Source: Streptomyces niphimycinicus
GTDB lineage: Bacteria; Actinomycetota; Actinomycetes; Streptomycetales; Streptomycetaceae
Direction: 5' to 3'
Assembly: GCF_018883605.1 (NCBI RefSeq)
Contig: NZ_JAHLEM010000165.1
Coordinates: forward strand, 1-38,631
Length of the DNA stretch: 38,631 nt
Of this stretch, positions 9,655 through 17,052 are shown piece by piece. The translations under genes were made by a program, and so were the position numbers. The stretch's first letter is position 1. Each line of letters begins with the position of its first letter. The notes beneath the pieces were generated by a model. That model was not told where the DNA came from. It worked only from the letters and a program-made list of their open reading frames with translations, and ran no database searches.

Positions 9655-10941
9655 CTAGCGGGCGGGCTTGATCTGGCGCCGTGACGCGGTGAGTGCCGCC
9701 ACCGCCGCGGCGGCGAGGACGGCGGCGCCGATGGCGTAGGCGTAGGCGGCGGTGCGGAGTCCGTAGTGCTGGGTGGCGGCGCCCGCGGCGATGGCGGGCA
9801 GGCTCATCGCCAGATAGCTCAGGACGTAGTAGGCGGCCACGGTGGTGGCCCGGTCCCGCTCGTCGAGCGAGCCGAGCATCATCCGCAGCGCCCCTTGGGA
9901 GACGGCGCCGAAGGCGATGCCGGCCAGGGCCGCGCCGCCGAACAGGGCGAGCGGTCCGGCGCCGTGCAGGGCGCCCAGGCTCAGGGCGGCGGAGGGGATG
10001 ACGGCCAGGCAGCCGCCGGTGGCGGCGGCGGTCGGCGCCGTGCGCCGCAGGGCCCAAACGGTGAGCGCGGCGGCGGCGCTGACGGTGAAGAACACCATCC
10101 CGCCCGCCGTACGGGGAGTGCCGGGGGCCACGAGGCGTACGAGCGCGGGCCCCAGGGAGGAGTAGAGGCCGCCGAGCGCCCAGACGGCGACGACACCCGT
10201 GCCCACGGTCAGCAGGGCGTGGCGGGCCGAGGGCGGGACGCCGAGCCGCGGGAGCAGCGAGCGCAGCGCGCCGGGGCGCCGCCGCCCGGTCTCCTCGGTG
10301 CGGACGACGGCGGCCGCCTGGGCCACGAACAGCGCGGCCAGCAGCAGGTAGACGGTGACGGTGGGCGCGGGGGAGAGGGGGATGAGGAGGGTCGAGACGA
10401 GCACGCCGCCGGCCATGCCGGCCACCGGGGTGATGCTGTTGGTCAGGGCCGATCGGCCGGGGCGCAGCGGGTCATCGAGGTCGAGGAGCGCCGCGCCCGA
10501 GGCACTGGTGGCCGCGCCGGTGGCCGCTCCTTGCAGGACCCGGGCGGCGATCAGCGGCCCGGCGCCGTCCGCAGTGGCCAGCAGCACCATGGACACGGCC
10601 TCCAGAGCCAGCGCGCCCACCAGGACCGGGCGCCGTCCCAGGTGGTCGGAGAGGGCTCCGACGGTGAGCAGGGCCAGCAGCAGGGTCAGGGCGTAGGCGC
10701 TGAAGATCACCGTGATGGTGAGCGCGGACAGGCCCCACTGGTCCTGGTAGAGCGGGTACAGCGGGGTGGGGGCGCTGGACGCGGCCAGGAGGGTCGTGAG
10801 GACGGACGCGTAGAGGACGAGGGGCGCGGTGTGGTTCGCCGTGGTCTCGCGGAGGGGCGCGGTGTGGTTGGCCGTGGCCTTACGGACGGGGGCGGCTGCG
10901 TAGGGGCACTGCGCGGGGGCGCCGGAGGTGGCGCTGGGCAT
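9655..10941 (-). CDS. MFS transporter (DHA1-like exporter)
   Basis: A 428-residue inner-membrane transporter with about twelve predicted helices. The first runs through LVLYASVLTTLLAASSAPTP near residue 41, and motif A appears as GALSDHLGRRPVL after helix 2. RVLQGAATGAATSASGAAL and ITPVAGMAGGVL give an antiporter-like motif C region. The start at 10941 follows GGGAGGAACCCT. The first 40 residues are a cytoplasmic tail with an 11-residue tandem duplication (TANHTAPL repeated). The gene diverges from the DUF4089/amidase genes over a region holding three inverted repeats, one matching the repeat before tetR. This suggests TetR-controlled export of a substrate or product of the amidase (inference). 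Confidence 0.88.
   Translation of the reverse strand: MPSATSGAPAQCPYAAAPVRKATANHTAPLRETTANHTAPLVLYASVLTTLLAASSAPTPLYPLYQDQWGLSALTITVIFSAYALTLLLALLTVGALSDHLGRRPVLVGALALEAVSMVLLATADGAGPLIAARVLQGAATGAATSASGAALLDLDDPLRPGRSALTNSITPVAGMAGGVLVSTLLIPLSPAPTVTVYLLLAALFVAQAAAVVRTEETGRRRPGALRSLLPRLGVPPSARHALLTVGTGVVAVWALGGLYSSLGPALVRLVAPGTPRTAGGMVFFTVSAAAALTVWALRRTAPTAAATGGCLAVIPSAALSLGALHGAGPLALFGGAALAGIAFGAVSQGALRMMLGSLDERDRATTVAAYYVLSYLAMSLPAIAAGAATQHYGLRTAAYAYAIGAAVLAAAAVAALTASRRQIKPAR
10821..10886 (-). repeat. 33-bp tandem duplication within the MFS gene 5' end
   Basis: Two adjacent 33-bp copies (10821-10853 and 10854-10886) differ at a few positions and encode two copies of an 11-residue segment including TANHTAPL. 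The duplication is in frame, so it lengthens the cytoplasmic tail of the exporter without breaking it. Confidence 0.85.
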
Positions 10942-10958
10942 AGGGTTCCTCCCGCTAA

Positions 10959-10975
10959 AAGCGATGCGTTTGCTT
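10959..10975. promoter_or_regulatory. TetR-type operator, MFS side
   Basis: AAGCGA-N5-TTGCTT, a 17-bp inverted repeat with one mismatch, 18-34 bases before the MFS start. The same 6-5-6 design with a perfect match (AAGCAA-N5-TTGCTT) lies directly before the tetR gene at 12760-12776, and the bases TTGCTTTAAGG are shared by both sites. The shared sequence is seen directly; binding by the TetR protein encoded at 12789 is inference. Confidence 0.6.
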
Positions 10976-10980
10976 TAAGG

Positions 10981-10999
10981 GACTGTAGGCCCTACAGTC
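10981..10999. promoter_or_regulatory. Perfect 9-bp-arm inverted repeat in the divergent promoter
   Basis: GACTGTAGGCCCTACAGTC has nine-base arms around a single central C. It lies between the two TetR-type inverted repeats, near the middle of the MFS/DUF4089 intergenic region. It may be an additional operator half or bind a second regulator. No neighbouring gene has a matching copy that I can see. Confidence 0.45.
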
Positions 11000-11001
11000 G
11001 A

Positions 11002-11018
11002 CTAACGCAAACCGTTAG
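11002..11018. promoter_or_regulatory. Second TetR-type operator, amidase side
   Basis: CTAACG-caaac-CGTTAG is a perfect inverted repeat with the same 6-5-6 spacing as the sites at 10959 and 12760, although the arm sequence differs. On the opposite strand it reads AAAAGC...GGTTTGCGTTAG with its right flank, echoing the AAAAGC...GTTTGCTTTA of the MFS-side site. It lies about 85 bases before the DUF4089 gene. Confidence 0.45.
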
Positions 11019-11100
11019 CTTTTGTTTCGGGGTTGCCGGGGATCGCCGGGGTCACGCCTCCCGGGGTCGCTCAGCCTCTCCGGCCCATGAGGGAGACACC

Positions 11101-11310
11101 ATGTCCGCTGCTGAACTCACCCCTCCGGAAGCGGCCCGCTGGGCCGCCCGGGCCGGGCTCCCGCTGCCGCCCGAGCGCCACGCCGTGGCGGCGGCCACCG
11201 CCAATCACATCCACTCGGTCGTCGCCATCCTGCGCGAACTCGACTTCGGCGACACCCCGCCCGCCCCCGCCTACCGGGCGCGAGAGGAGCGGCACGATGC
11301 GGCCGTATGA
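11101..11310 (+). CDS. DUF4089 / AtzG-like small amidase partner
   Basis: A 69-residue protein (MSAAELTPPEAARWAARAG...) with a GAGGGAGACACC ribosome binding site. It matches the DUF4089 plan: a helical protein with LPLPPERHAVAAATANHI in the middle and ILRELDFGDTPPAPAYR at the end. In cyanuric-acid degraders the relative AtzG forms a complex with the amidase AtzE, much as GatC holds GatA. Here it overlaps the amidase gene by 14 bases, so the two are translationally coupled and probably form a complex. It is short and easily missed because a long antisense frame covers it. Confidence 0.8.
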   Translation: MSAAELTPPEAARWAARAGLPLPPERHAVAAATANHIHSVVAILRELDFGDTPPAPAYRAREERHDAAV

Positions 11311-12688
11311 ACTGTCCCTCACCGCGGCCGCCGCCGCGATCCGGGCCGGAGAGCTGTCCCCGGTCGAGCTGGTGGACTCCGTCCTGGAACGCGTCGAGCG
11401 GCTGGAACCCCATCTGAACGCCTACGCCACGGTGACCGCCGAGCAGGCGCGCCACGCGGCACGCAAGGCCGCGGACGACATCGCGGCGGGCCGCTCGCGC
11501 GGTCCGCTGCACGGCATCCCCATGGGGCTGAAGGACCTGATCGACGTCGCCGGTGTGGCCACCACCGCCAGCTCCCGGGTCCGCGCCGACCACCGCGCGC
11601 AGGCGGACAGCACGGTCGCCGCGCGCCTCGGCGCGGCCGGTGCGGTCCTGGTCGGCAAGACCCACACCCATGAGTTCGCCTACGGGCTGACCACCCCGCA
11701 GACCCGCAACGCCTGGGACCCCGGCCGGGTCGCCGGGGGCTCCAGCGGCGGATCCGCCGTGGCCGTCGCAGCGGGCGCCGCCACCTTCGCGCTGGGCACC
11801 GACACCGGCGGATCCATCCGCGTCCCCGCCGCGCTCAACGGGGTCGTCGGCCTCAAGCCGACCTACGGCCTCGTCCCCCGCCACGGCGTCACCTCCCTGT
11901 CCTGGTCGCTGGACCATGTCGGCCCCCTGACCCGCACCGTCGAGGACCAGGCCCTGGTCCTGACGGCCCTGGCCGGACACGACCCCCGCGACCCCGCCTC
12001 CCTGGACGCCCCCGCGGGGGACTACCGGCCCGGCGCGGACGAGGATCTGACCGGACTGCGCGTCGGCGTGCCGCGCAACTACTACTTCGAGCACGTCGAT
12101 CCGGAGGTGGAAGCCGCGGTCCGGCGGGCCGCCGACCGGCTTCAGGCCCTCGGCGCGCGCCTGGTCGAGGTCGAGATCCCCATGACCCGCTACATCCAGG
12201 CCACTCAGTGGGGTCTGATGGTGCCGGAGGCCACCGCCTACCACGAGCGCACTCTGCGCGCGGTGCCCGAGCTGTACCAGGTGGACGTGCGCACCCTGCT
12301 CGAAGCCGGGGAGCTGATGCCCGCCGGGGACTATCTGCGCGCCCAGCGCTCCCGGACGCTGATGCGCCAGGAGTGGGCGCGGGTGCTGGCCGACGTCGAC
12401 GTGATCGCCGCCCCGACGGTCCCGGCGACCGCGGCCAAGGCCGACCAGGAGACGATCACCTGGCCGGACGGCACCGTCGAAACCGTCTCCGACGCCTACG
12501 TACGCTTCTCGGCCCCCGCCAACCTCACCGGAGTGCCGTCGCTGTCCGTCCCGGTCGGCCACGACACGGCGGGCCTGCCGATCGGCATGCAACTGCTGGG
12601 GCGGCCCCTCGGGGAGAACGTGCTGCTGCGGGTCGGCCACGCCTACGAGCGGTCCCAGCCGAGCCGGGCGCTCGCACCGGCGGTCTGA
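11297..12688 (+). CDS. Amidase, AtzE/GatA-type amidase-signature enzyme
   Basis: A 463-residue amidase-signature hydrolase. The Ser-cisSer-Lys triad is complete: Lys79 in GIPMGLKDLID, cis-Ser149 in RVAGGSSGGSA and nucleophile Ser173 in TDTGGSIRVPA. Spacing between the two serines (24) equals that of GatA. KTHTHEFAYG and the C-terminal ANLTGVPSLSVPVG with IGMQLLG are typical of the AtzE/GatA branch. The frame is open upstream to 11033, but the start at 11297 has GAGAGGAGC six bases upstream and overlaps the DUF4089 gene. With no gatB nearby it is unlikely to be a tRNA amidotransferase. An amide or carboxy-amide catabolic substrate is more likely (inference). Confidence 0.92.
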   Translation: MRPYELSLTAAAAAIRAGELSPVELVDSVLERVERLEPHLNAYATVTAEQARHAARKAADDIAAGRSRGPLHGIPMGLKDLIDVAGVATTASSRVRADHRAQADSTVAARLGAAGAVLVGKTHTHEFAYGLTTPQTRNAWDPGRVAGGSSGGSAVAVAAGAATFALGTDTGGSIRVPAALNGVVGLKPTYGLVPRHGVTSLSWSLDHVGPLTRTVEDQALVLTALAGHDPRDPASLDAPAGDYRPGADEDLTGLRVGVPRNYYFEHVDPEVEAAVRRAADRLQALGARLVEVEIPMTRYIQATQWGLMVPEATAYHERTLRAVPELYQVDVRTLLEAGELMPAGDYLRAQRSRTLMRQEWARVLADVDVIAAPTVPATAAKADQETITWPDGTVETVSDAYVRFSAPANLTGVPSLSVPVGHDTAGLPIGMQLLGRPLGENVLLRVGHAYERSQPSRALAPAV

Positions 12689-12759
12689 CGGCGGCCTGGG
12701 GCCTGGGGGCCTGGGGGGCACGGCCTGGGGCGTTGGGCCTGGGGCGCACCACTGCCTAG

Positions 12760-12776
12760 AAGCAAGAGATTTGCTT
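12760..12776. promoter_or_regulatory. TetR-type operator before the tetR gene
   Basis: AAGCAA-GAGAT-TTGCTT is a perfect inverted repeat with six-base arms. It lies 12-29 bases before the tetR start, where bound protein would block transcription or translation initiation. The related site before the MFS gene at 10959 keeps the same arms apart from one base. Confidence 0.65.
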
Positions 12777-12788
12777 TAAGGTGGAGAG

Positions 12789-13367
12789 ATGAGCAGGCAG
12801 ATGGTGCGCCCCGGCGGGCGCAGTGCCCGGGTCCAGGCATCGGTGCACACCGCCGTACGCGAACTCGAAGCGGAGGTGGGCCGCGATGCTCTGACCGTGC
12901 CACTGGTCGCCCAGCGCGCCGGGGTCACCCCTTCCACGATCTACCGGCGCTGGGGAGACCTCACGGAGCTGCTGTCGGATGTGGCGGTCGAGCGGCTGCG
13001 ACCCGACACCGCGCCCAAGGACCACGGCGCCCTGGCGCCCGACCTGGCCGCCTGGGCCGAGCAGTTCCTCGACGAGATGGCGTCCCCCGGTGGCCGTGCC
13101 TACATCCGCGACGCCCTGCTCGGCGACCCCGACGGCACCAACGCGGGTCAGTGCTCGGCCTACGCCGCCGACCAGGTCGACCTGATCCTGGCCCGCGCGG
13201 CCGCACGCGGGGGCGAGATTCCCGAGGCCGAGATTCCCGAGGTCGAGACGGTCATCGACCGCGTCGTCGCCCCGCTGATGTACCGCATCCTCTTCCGCCC
13301 CGCCGGACTCGACGCCGCGTACGCTCGCGGACTGGTGGCGGGACTCCTCGGCCAGGGCGACCGGTGA
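12789..13367 (+). CDS. TetR/AcrR-family regulator
   Basis: A 192-residue regulator. The N-terminal helix-turn-helix spans about residues 14-60: VHTAVRELEAEVGRDALTVPLVAQRAGVTPSTIYRRWGDLTELL. The C-terminal ligand domain carries a short internal repeat, EIPEAEIPEVE (about 141-151), probably on the protein surface. It lies 100 bases after the amidase, and that gap holds its own operator-like repeat. Together with the site upstream of the MFS gene this suggests it represses itself, the exporter and the amidase pair. The effector is unknown. AAGG lies close to the ATG. Confidence 0.88.
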   Translation: MSRQMVRPGGRSARVQASVHTAVRELEAEVGRDALTVPLVAQRAGVTPSTIYRRWGDLTELLSDVAVERLRPDTAPKDHGALAPDLAAWAEQFLDEMASPGGRAYIRDALLGDPDGTNAGQCSAYAADQVDLILARAAARGGEIPEAEIPEVETVIDRVVAPLMYRILFRPAGLDAAYARGLVAGLLGQGDR

Positions 13368-13446
13368 CCGGGCGACCGTTGACCGGGGTGACCGGGGTGA
13401 CCGGGGTGACCGGGGTGACCGGGTGACCGGACCGGGTGACCGGGGG
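13365..13446. repeat. 9-bp tandem repeat array after the tetR gene
   Basis: Four perfect copies of TGACCGGGG occupy 13380-13415, flanked by degenerate copies from 13365 to 13446. The array begins at the stop codon of the tetR gene. It has no coding sense and no hairpin; replication slippage is the simplest explanation. The rest of the gap to 13521 shows nothing recognisable. Confidence 0.85.
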
Positions 13447-13521
13447 GCCGTGCGGGCGGGCGCCCGTCGTGCTGGTCGCGGCCCGCAGTGAGAGGCGTGA
13501 CCGGCACGCTCCCAACAGGCC

Positions 13522-14397
13522 CTACTCGGCCGTGCCTTCGGGCGGGAGCTGCGCGGGGTAGGGCTCGCCGAAGTCGGCCGAGCGGCTGACCTGCTCCCAG
13601 GCGGTCGCCTCGGCGAGCTGGTGCTGGGAGTAGTCCCGCGCCATGGTCGTCGCGTTCACGCCCAGCGGGAGATGGGCCGGGACCTGGTCGCGGTGGACGG
13701 TCCGCACGATGATCTCGGCGGCGCGCCGAGGGTCCCCGGCCGCTCCCGTCGTGCTCTGCCGCACCAGCCGGTTCATCGCCCCGACGGTCTCGTCGTAGGC
13801 GTCGGGGATGGGGTGGACCGTCATGGAGGAACCGGCCCAGTCGGTGGCGAAGCCGCTCGGTTCGACGACCATGACGCGCACGCCGAACGGTGCGGTCTCC
13901 ACGGCGAGGACGCGGCTGAAGCCGTCGACCGCGAACTTGGCCGCCTGGTAGGAGGCGATGCCCGGCGATCCGCCGACCCGCCCGCCGATCGAGGAGATCT
14001 GCACGACGGTGCCGGCTCCCTGCCGGCGCAGGGTGGGGAGTACGGCCTTGGTGACGTTGTAGACGCCCCAGAAGTTCGTCTCGAACTGGGCGCGGAAGTC
14101 GTCGTCGTCCGACGTCTCGATGGGCGACACATTGGCGTATCCCGCGTTGTTCACGAGCACGTCGATGCGCCCGAAGCGGGCGAGCGCCGCCTCGACGGCC
14201 TCGTGCGCCGCCGCTGGACGTGTGACGTCCAGCGCGACGGGATGGACGCGGTCGCCGTACTCGCTGAATGCCTCGGCGAGGGCCTTCGGGTCGCGGGCGG
14301 TGGCCACGACGTGATCGCCGGCCTCGAGGGCGGTGGTGACCAGTGCGCGGCCGAGACCGCGGGATGAACCGGTGATGAACCAGACCTGTTGCTTCAT
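13522..14397 (-). CDS. Short-chain dehydrogenase/reductase (classical SDR)
   Basis: A 291-residue cytosolic NAD(P)-dependent oxidoreductase. TGSSRGLG (9-16) is the glycine-rich cofactor motif, LVNNAGY the NNAG motif, and the catalytic residues lie in VVQISSIGGR (Ser) and ASYQAAKFA (Tyr, Lys). Arg near TARDPKAL after the second strand suggests preference for NADP(H). The substrate cannot be inferred. It diverges from a tetR gene with 69 bases between the starts, the usual layout for a regulator and its target. Confidence 0.9.
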   Translation of the reverse strand: MKQQVWFITGSSRGLGRALVTTALEAGDHVVATARDPKALAEAFSEYGDRVHPVALDVTRPAAAHEAVEAALARFGRIDVLVNNAGYANVSPIETSDDDDFRAQFETNFWGVYNVTKAVLPTLRRQGAGTVVQISSIGGRVGGSPGIASYQAAKFAVDGFSRVLAVETAPFGVRVMVVEPSGFATDWAGSSMTVHPIPDAYDETVGAMNRLVRQSTTGAAGDPRRAAEIIVRTVHRDQVPAHLPLGVNATTMARDYSQHQLAEATAWEQVSRSADFGEPYPAQLPPEGTAE

Positions 14398-14407
14398 GCC
14401 GTTAGTA

Positions 14408-14439
14408 CAACACCGTTCTCTTAATAATGCAACACCGTT
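14408..14439. promoter_or_regulatory. Direct repeats CAACACCGTT in the SDR/tetR divergent promoter
   Basis: CAACACCGTT occurs at 14408-14417 and again at 14430-14439, a period of 22 bp or about two helix turns, in a short AT-richer spacer. Two copies on one helix face between divergent genes suggest binding by a regulator dimer pair, most simply the neighbouring TetR-family protein. TATGAT at 14454-14459 resembles a -10 box for the plus-strand gene. Confidence 0.55.
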
Positions 14440-14466
14440 GCCTTACGGGTTCCTATGATGTGGTGC

Positions 14467-15150
14467 ATGACGACGCCTGCCTTCCAACGTGCCCGCAGTA
14501 CCCAGGCCAAGCAGGCGCGGGAAGAGGCGATCCTGGACGCGGCCCGCACGCTCGGCCACCAGCGCGGGGTCCGGGACGTCACCCTCACCGACATCGCCGC
14601 GGCCGTGGGGATGCACAAGTCGGCCCTGCTTCGCTACTTCGAGACCAGGGAGCAGATCTTCCTGCTGCTCACCGCGGAAGGCTGGCGGCAGTGGTCCGCC
14701 GATCTGCGCGGCGATCTCGAACGGAGGGCACACGCCACGCCCACGGAGGTCGCCGAGGTCGTCGCCGCCACGCTGGCGGCCCGGCCGATGTTCTGCGACC
14801 TGCTGGCACAGGCGCCCCTGAACCTCGAGCGCAATGTCTCGATCGACTCGGTGCGCGCCTTCAAACTGGGGACGTTCAAGGAGATCGAGCTGATCGACGG
14901 CGAACTGCGACGGCTGCTCGGGCTGACCGAGTCGCAGTCCGTCGACCTGATCGCCGCGGCCACCAGCATGGCCGGGGCCCTGTGGCAGATGGCCACTCCC
15001 GGCCCCCGCCTGCGGGAGCTGTACGAGACCGACCCCCGGCTGGGCCACGCCGTCGTCGAGGTGGAACCCCGCCTGCGCCGCGTCCTCGCCGCCTACCTCA
15101 CCGGACTCGACGCGGGCCGCTCCGCGACGGCCTCGGCCGACACTCCGTAA
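14467..15150 (+). CDS. TetR-family regulator
   Basis: A 227-residue regulator. The helix-turn-helix is AREEAILDAARTLGHQRGVRDVTLTDIAAAVGMHKSALLRYFETREQIFL, about residues 17-66, followed by a C-terminal TetR ligand domain. Three in-frame ATGs exist (14455, 14458, 14467) and none has a ribosome binding site. TATGAT at 14454-14459 is a plausible -10 box placing transcription start at about the third ATG, so a leaderless transcript from 14467 is proposed. Starts at 14455 or 14458 cannot be excluded. It probably controls the divergent SDR gene. Confidence 0.85.
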   Translation: MTTPAFQRARSTQAKQAREEAILDAARTLGHQRGVRDVTLTDIAAAVGMHKSALLRYFETREQIFLLLTAEGWRQWSADLRGDLERRAHATPTEVAEVVAATLAARPMFCDLLAQAPLNLERNVSIDSVRAFKLGTFKEIELIDGELRRLLGLTESQSVDLIAAATSMAGALWQMATPGPRLRELYETDPRLGHAVVEVEPRLRRVLAAYLTGLDAGRSATASADTP

Positions 15151-15209
15151 CCGCCCGGCCGAACCGCGCACGCGGGTCGGTACAGGCCGGTCGGTGGCTC
15201 GGGCCCGGC

Positions 15210-15896
15210 TCAGGCCCGGGAGCTGATGAAGGGCGTGCGGCCCCGGCCCGGTGCCACCGTCGTGGTGACCCGGGTGACGCTCGGCCTCCGGGGCACCGAA
15301 CCGAACCCGAAGCGCACCGGGGGTTCGACGGGCGCCATCACACCGAGGTCGTCATCCTCGAAGACCGCCGACACCGCGACGATCGGCCTCAGATCCCGCG
15401 CGCCGTACCACTCACGGCGACCGCCCCCGGCGCTGCCACGCGTCCGCACATCGGCCGTCAGCAGGCGGGCGGGGACGTCCAGCAGCGCGCTCCATGCCGG
15501 ACAGCGGGCGAGTGCGCCGGGCACGGCACACAGCAGAAGTCCCAGGGGCCCTCGCCGGCCCGTGGTGAAGCGCATGTCCAGCGCCCCGGCTCTGACGGCC
15601 CAGGTGCCCGCCTCGACGCTCACGCGGACCGGCACGATGCGCACCGCGTCGAAGGCGTAGGTGAGGGCGATGAACTCCGCCGTCTCCGGCGTGGGCGCGA
15701 GCAGCAGCCGTTCACCGTCAGCGCGCTCGAGCATCACATCGCTGAACGGCCCGAACGGCGACCGCGCCCAGTGGCCCAGCACGATGCGCGTCCCGGAGGA
15801 GGTGCCGGTGCCCGCGATCCATCCGTCGAAGCGCAGCCGCGCGGGGCCGGTGGCCTTGCCGCGTTCTCGGCTCACCCAGGGTGGGTCCCCGCCCAT
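15210..15896 (-). CDS. Hypothetical protein, family not recognised
   Basis: A 228-residue protein I cannot place in a family. It looks soluble, rich in beta-strand-like alternating residues (RLRFDGWIAG, RIVLGHWARSPFGPFSDVMLE, RLLLAPTPETAEFI) and ends in a basic tail. Codon use is normal for the genome (high third-position GC), and it lies convergent with tetR, supporting a real gene. A GTG at 15875 is an alternative start and no strong ribosome binding site distinguishes it from the ATG at 15896. Regular FDG...SGTRIVLGHW spacing resembles Streptomyces proteins of unknown function, but this is an impression only. Confidence 0.65.
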   Translation of the reverse strand: MGGDPPWVSRERGKATGPARLRFDGWIAGTGTSSGTRIVLGHWARSPFGPFSDVMLERADGERLLLAPTPETAEFIALTYAFDAVRIVPVRVSVEAGTWAVRAGALDMRFTTGRRGPLGLLLCAVPGALARCPAWSALLDVPARLLTADVRTRGSAGGGRREWYGARDLRPIVAVSAVFEDDDLGVMAPVEPPVRFGFGSVPRRPSVTRVTTTVAPGRGRTPFISSRA

Positions 15897-16037
15897 CGCG
15901 CCCGGAAACGTGCATACGGCACGGGGTGCCCGGCTCCTATCCGATCAGCCGGGTACGGCGTTGCCCGCAGGGAGTACCGGCACGGCTCTTTCGCTCGTCC
16001 CGTGCCACCTGCTCCGCGGACATGCGACGATCGGGCC

Positions 16038-16988
16038 GTGACGGATTCTGTGACCCCACAGCACATCGCCCGCCGCACCTCCGCCGCGGTCGACGCGGCT
16101 GTCGGAGCGGCGCGTGATCTCGGCCTCACCGTGACCGATGCCAAGGTGCTCCATGACCTGTTCTCCGTGGTTGTCCACCTCGCGCCCGCACCGGTCGTGG
16201 CGCGGGTTCCCACCGTCCTGCCGCGCTACGTGGACCCCGATTCCCAGGCACGCCGCCAGCAGGCGGAACTGGAGGTGACACGGTGGCTCGCGGACCGGGG
16301 AACTCCCGTGATCCCGCCCAGTCCTCTCGTGCCGCTGGAGCCCGTTCAGCGCGACGGATTCTCGATGACCTTCTGGCAGTTCGTCGAGGAGCGGCGGGAC
16401 ACCGAGCCCGACTATGTGGCGAACTCCGAAATCACCGCCGACCTGCACGCCGCGATGCGCGCATACCCGGGCCCACTGTCGTTTCTGTCCGCGGCCGAAC
16501 CGCGGTTCATCGTGGACAGCCTCGACCTGCTCCCAACGCGCCCCGACCTCATCGGCCCGGCCGATCTGGACCGCGCCCGCCGCGAGTGGCAGGTCCTGGA
16601 ACCTCTCGTGCGCTCACGCGCGGCGTTCGAAACGGCGTTCCCGGGGATCGACCTCCAGCCCATCCACGGCGACTCCCCGCCCGCGAACATCTTCTCCGGG
16701 GCGGACGGGGACCTCTATGCCGACTTCGAGCTGGTCACGCTGGGCCCCGTCGAATGGGACCTGGCTGCGCTCGGGCCGACCCTCGAATCCGCCTACGACC
16801 GCGGCGCGCGGCGCAACGGCATGAGGCCGTTGAACGAGGACGTCCTGGGCTTCGTGAGCGCCGTGGGGATGCTGCGGGCCATCGCCTCCCTCTCGCTCGT
16901 ACCGCAACTGCCGCCACTGGTGGAGTACTTGAAGCCGGCCGTCGACCAGTGGCGGACGATGCCGTTCGCCGGCGGCGTGGCCGGCTGA
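16038..16988 (+). CDS. APH-family phosphotransferase (aminoglycoside/choline kinase-like)
   Basis: A 316-residue kinase-like protein starting with GTG at 16038. The reading frame stays open far upstream to 14427, but that part is antisense or out of frame to other genes. The catalytic loop is HGDSPPANIF (210-219; Asp212, Asn217) and the metal-binding DFE motif is at 229-231 (YADFELVTLGPVEWDLA). Upstream, VVVHLAPAPVVARVP matches the N-lobe ATP-binding sheet of the family. Members phosphorylate hydroxyls of aminoglycosides, choline, homoserine and other small molecules; this one cannot be assigned. It ends at a strong hairpin shared with the convergent chitinase gene. Confidence 0.82.
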   Translation: MTDSVTPQHIARRTSAAVDAAVGAARDLGLTVTDAKVLHDLFSVVVHLAPAPVVARVPTVLPRYVDPDSQARRQQAELEVTRWLADRGTPVIPPSPLVPLEPVQRDGFSMTFWQFVEERRDTEPDYVANSEITADLHAAMRAYPGPLSFLSAAEPRFIVDSLDLLPTRPDLIGPADLDRARREWQVLEPLVRSRAAFETAFPGIDLQPIHGDSPPANIFSGADGDLYADFELVTLGPVEWDLAALGPTLESAYDRGARRNGMRPLNEDVLGFVSAVGMLRAIASLSLVPQLPPLVEYLKPAVDQWRTMPFAGGVAG

Positions 16989-17002
16989 CATCGACACGGG
17001 AC

Positions 17003-17028
17003 GCCTCACCGGGACCGCCCGGTGAGGC
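17003..17028. terminator. Bidirectional hairpin terminator
   Basis: GCCTCACCGGG and CCCGGTGAGGC form a perfect 11-bp stem around the tetraloop ACCG, with a possible outer GACACG/CGTGTC pairing. It lies between two convergent stop codons (16988 and 17053). There is no U-run, which is usual for Streptomyces terminators. Confidence 0.75.
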
Positions 17029-17052
17029 CGGCGACGCGTGTCCGACGCGGCT

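Noticed and set aside
9766..11100. Long plus-strand frame over the MFS gene
   Set aside because: Antisense Gly/Arg-rich shadow; only its last 70 codons (11101-11310) are a real gene, the DUF4089 protein.
11101..12688. GatCA aminoacyl-tRNA amidotransferase
   Set aside because: No gatB is present, and the small partner looks like DUF4089/AtzG rather than GatC.
12689..12759. Terminator after the amidase
   Set aside because: GGCCTGGGG-type direct repeats only; no convincing complementary stem.
15200..15218. Terminator between the second tetR gene and the 15210 gene
   Set aside because: CGGGCC/GGCCCG gives only a six-base stem and overlaps the stop codon; too weak to call.
14427..16037. Long plus-strand open frame upstream of the APH-like gene
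   Set aside because: It is out of frame over the tetR gene and antisense to the 15210 gene; the GTG at 16038 starts where APH homology starts. High GC keeps shadow frames open.
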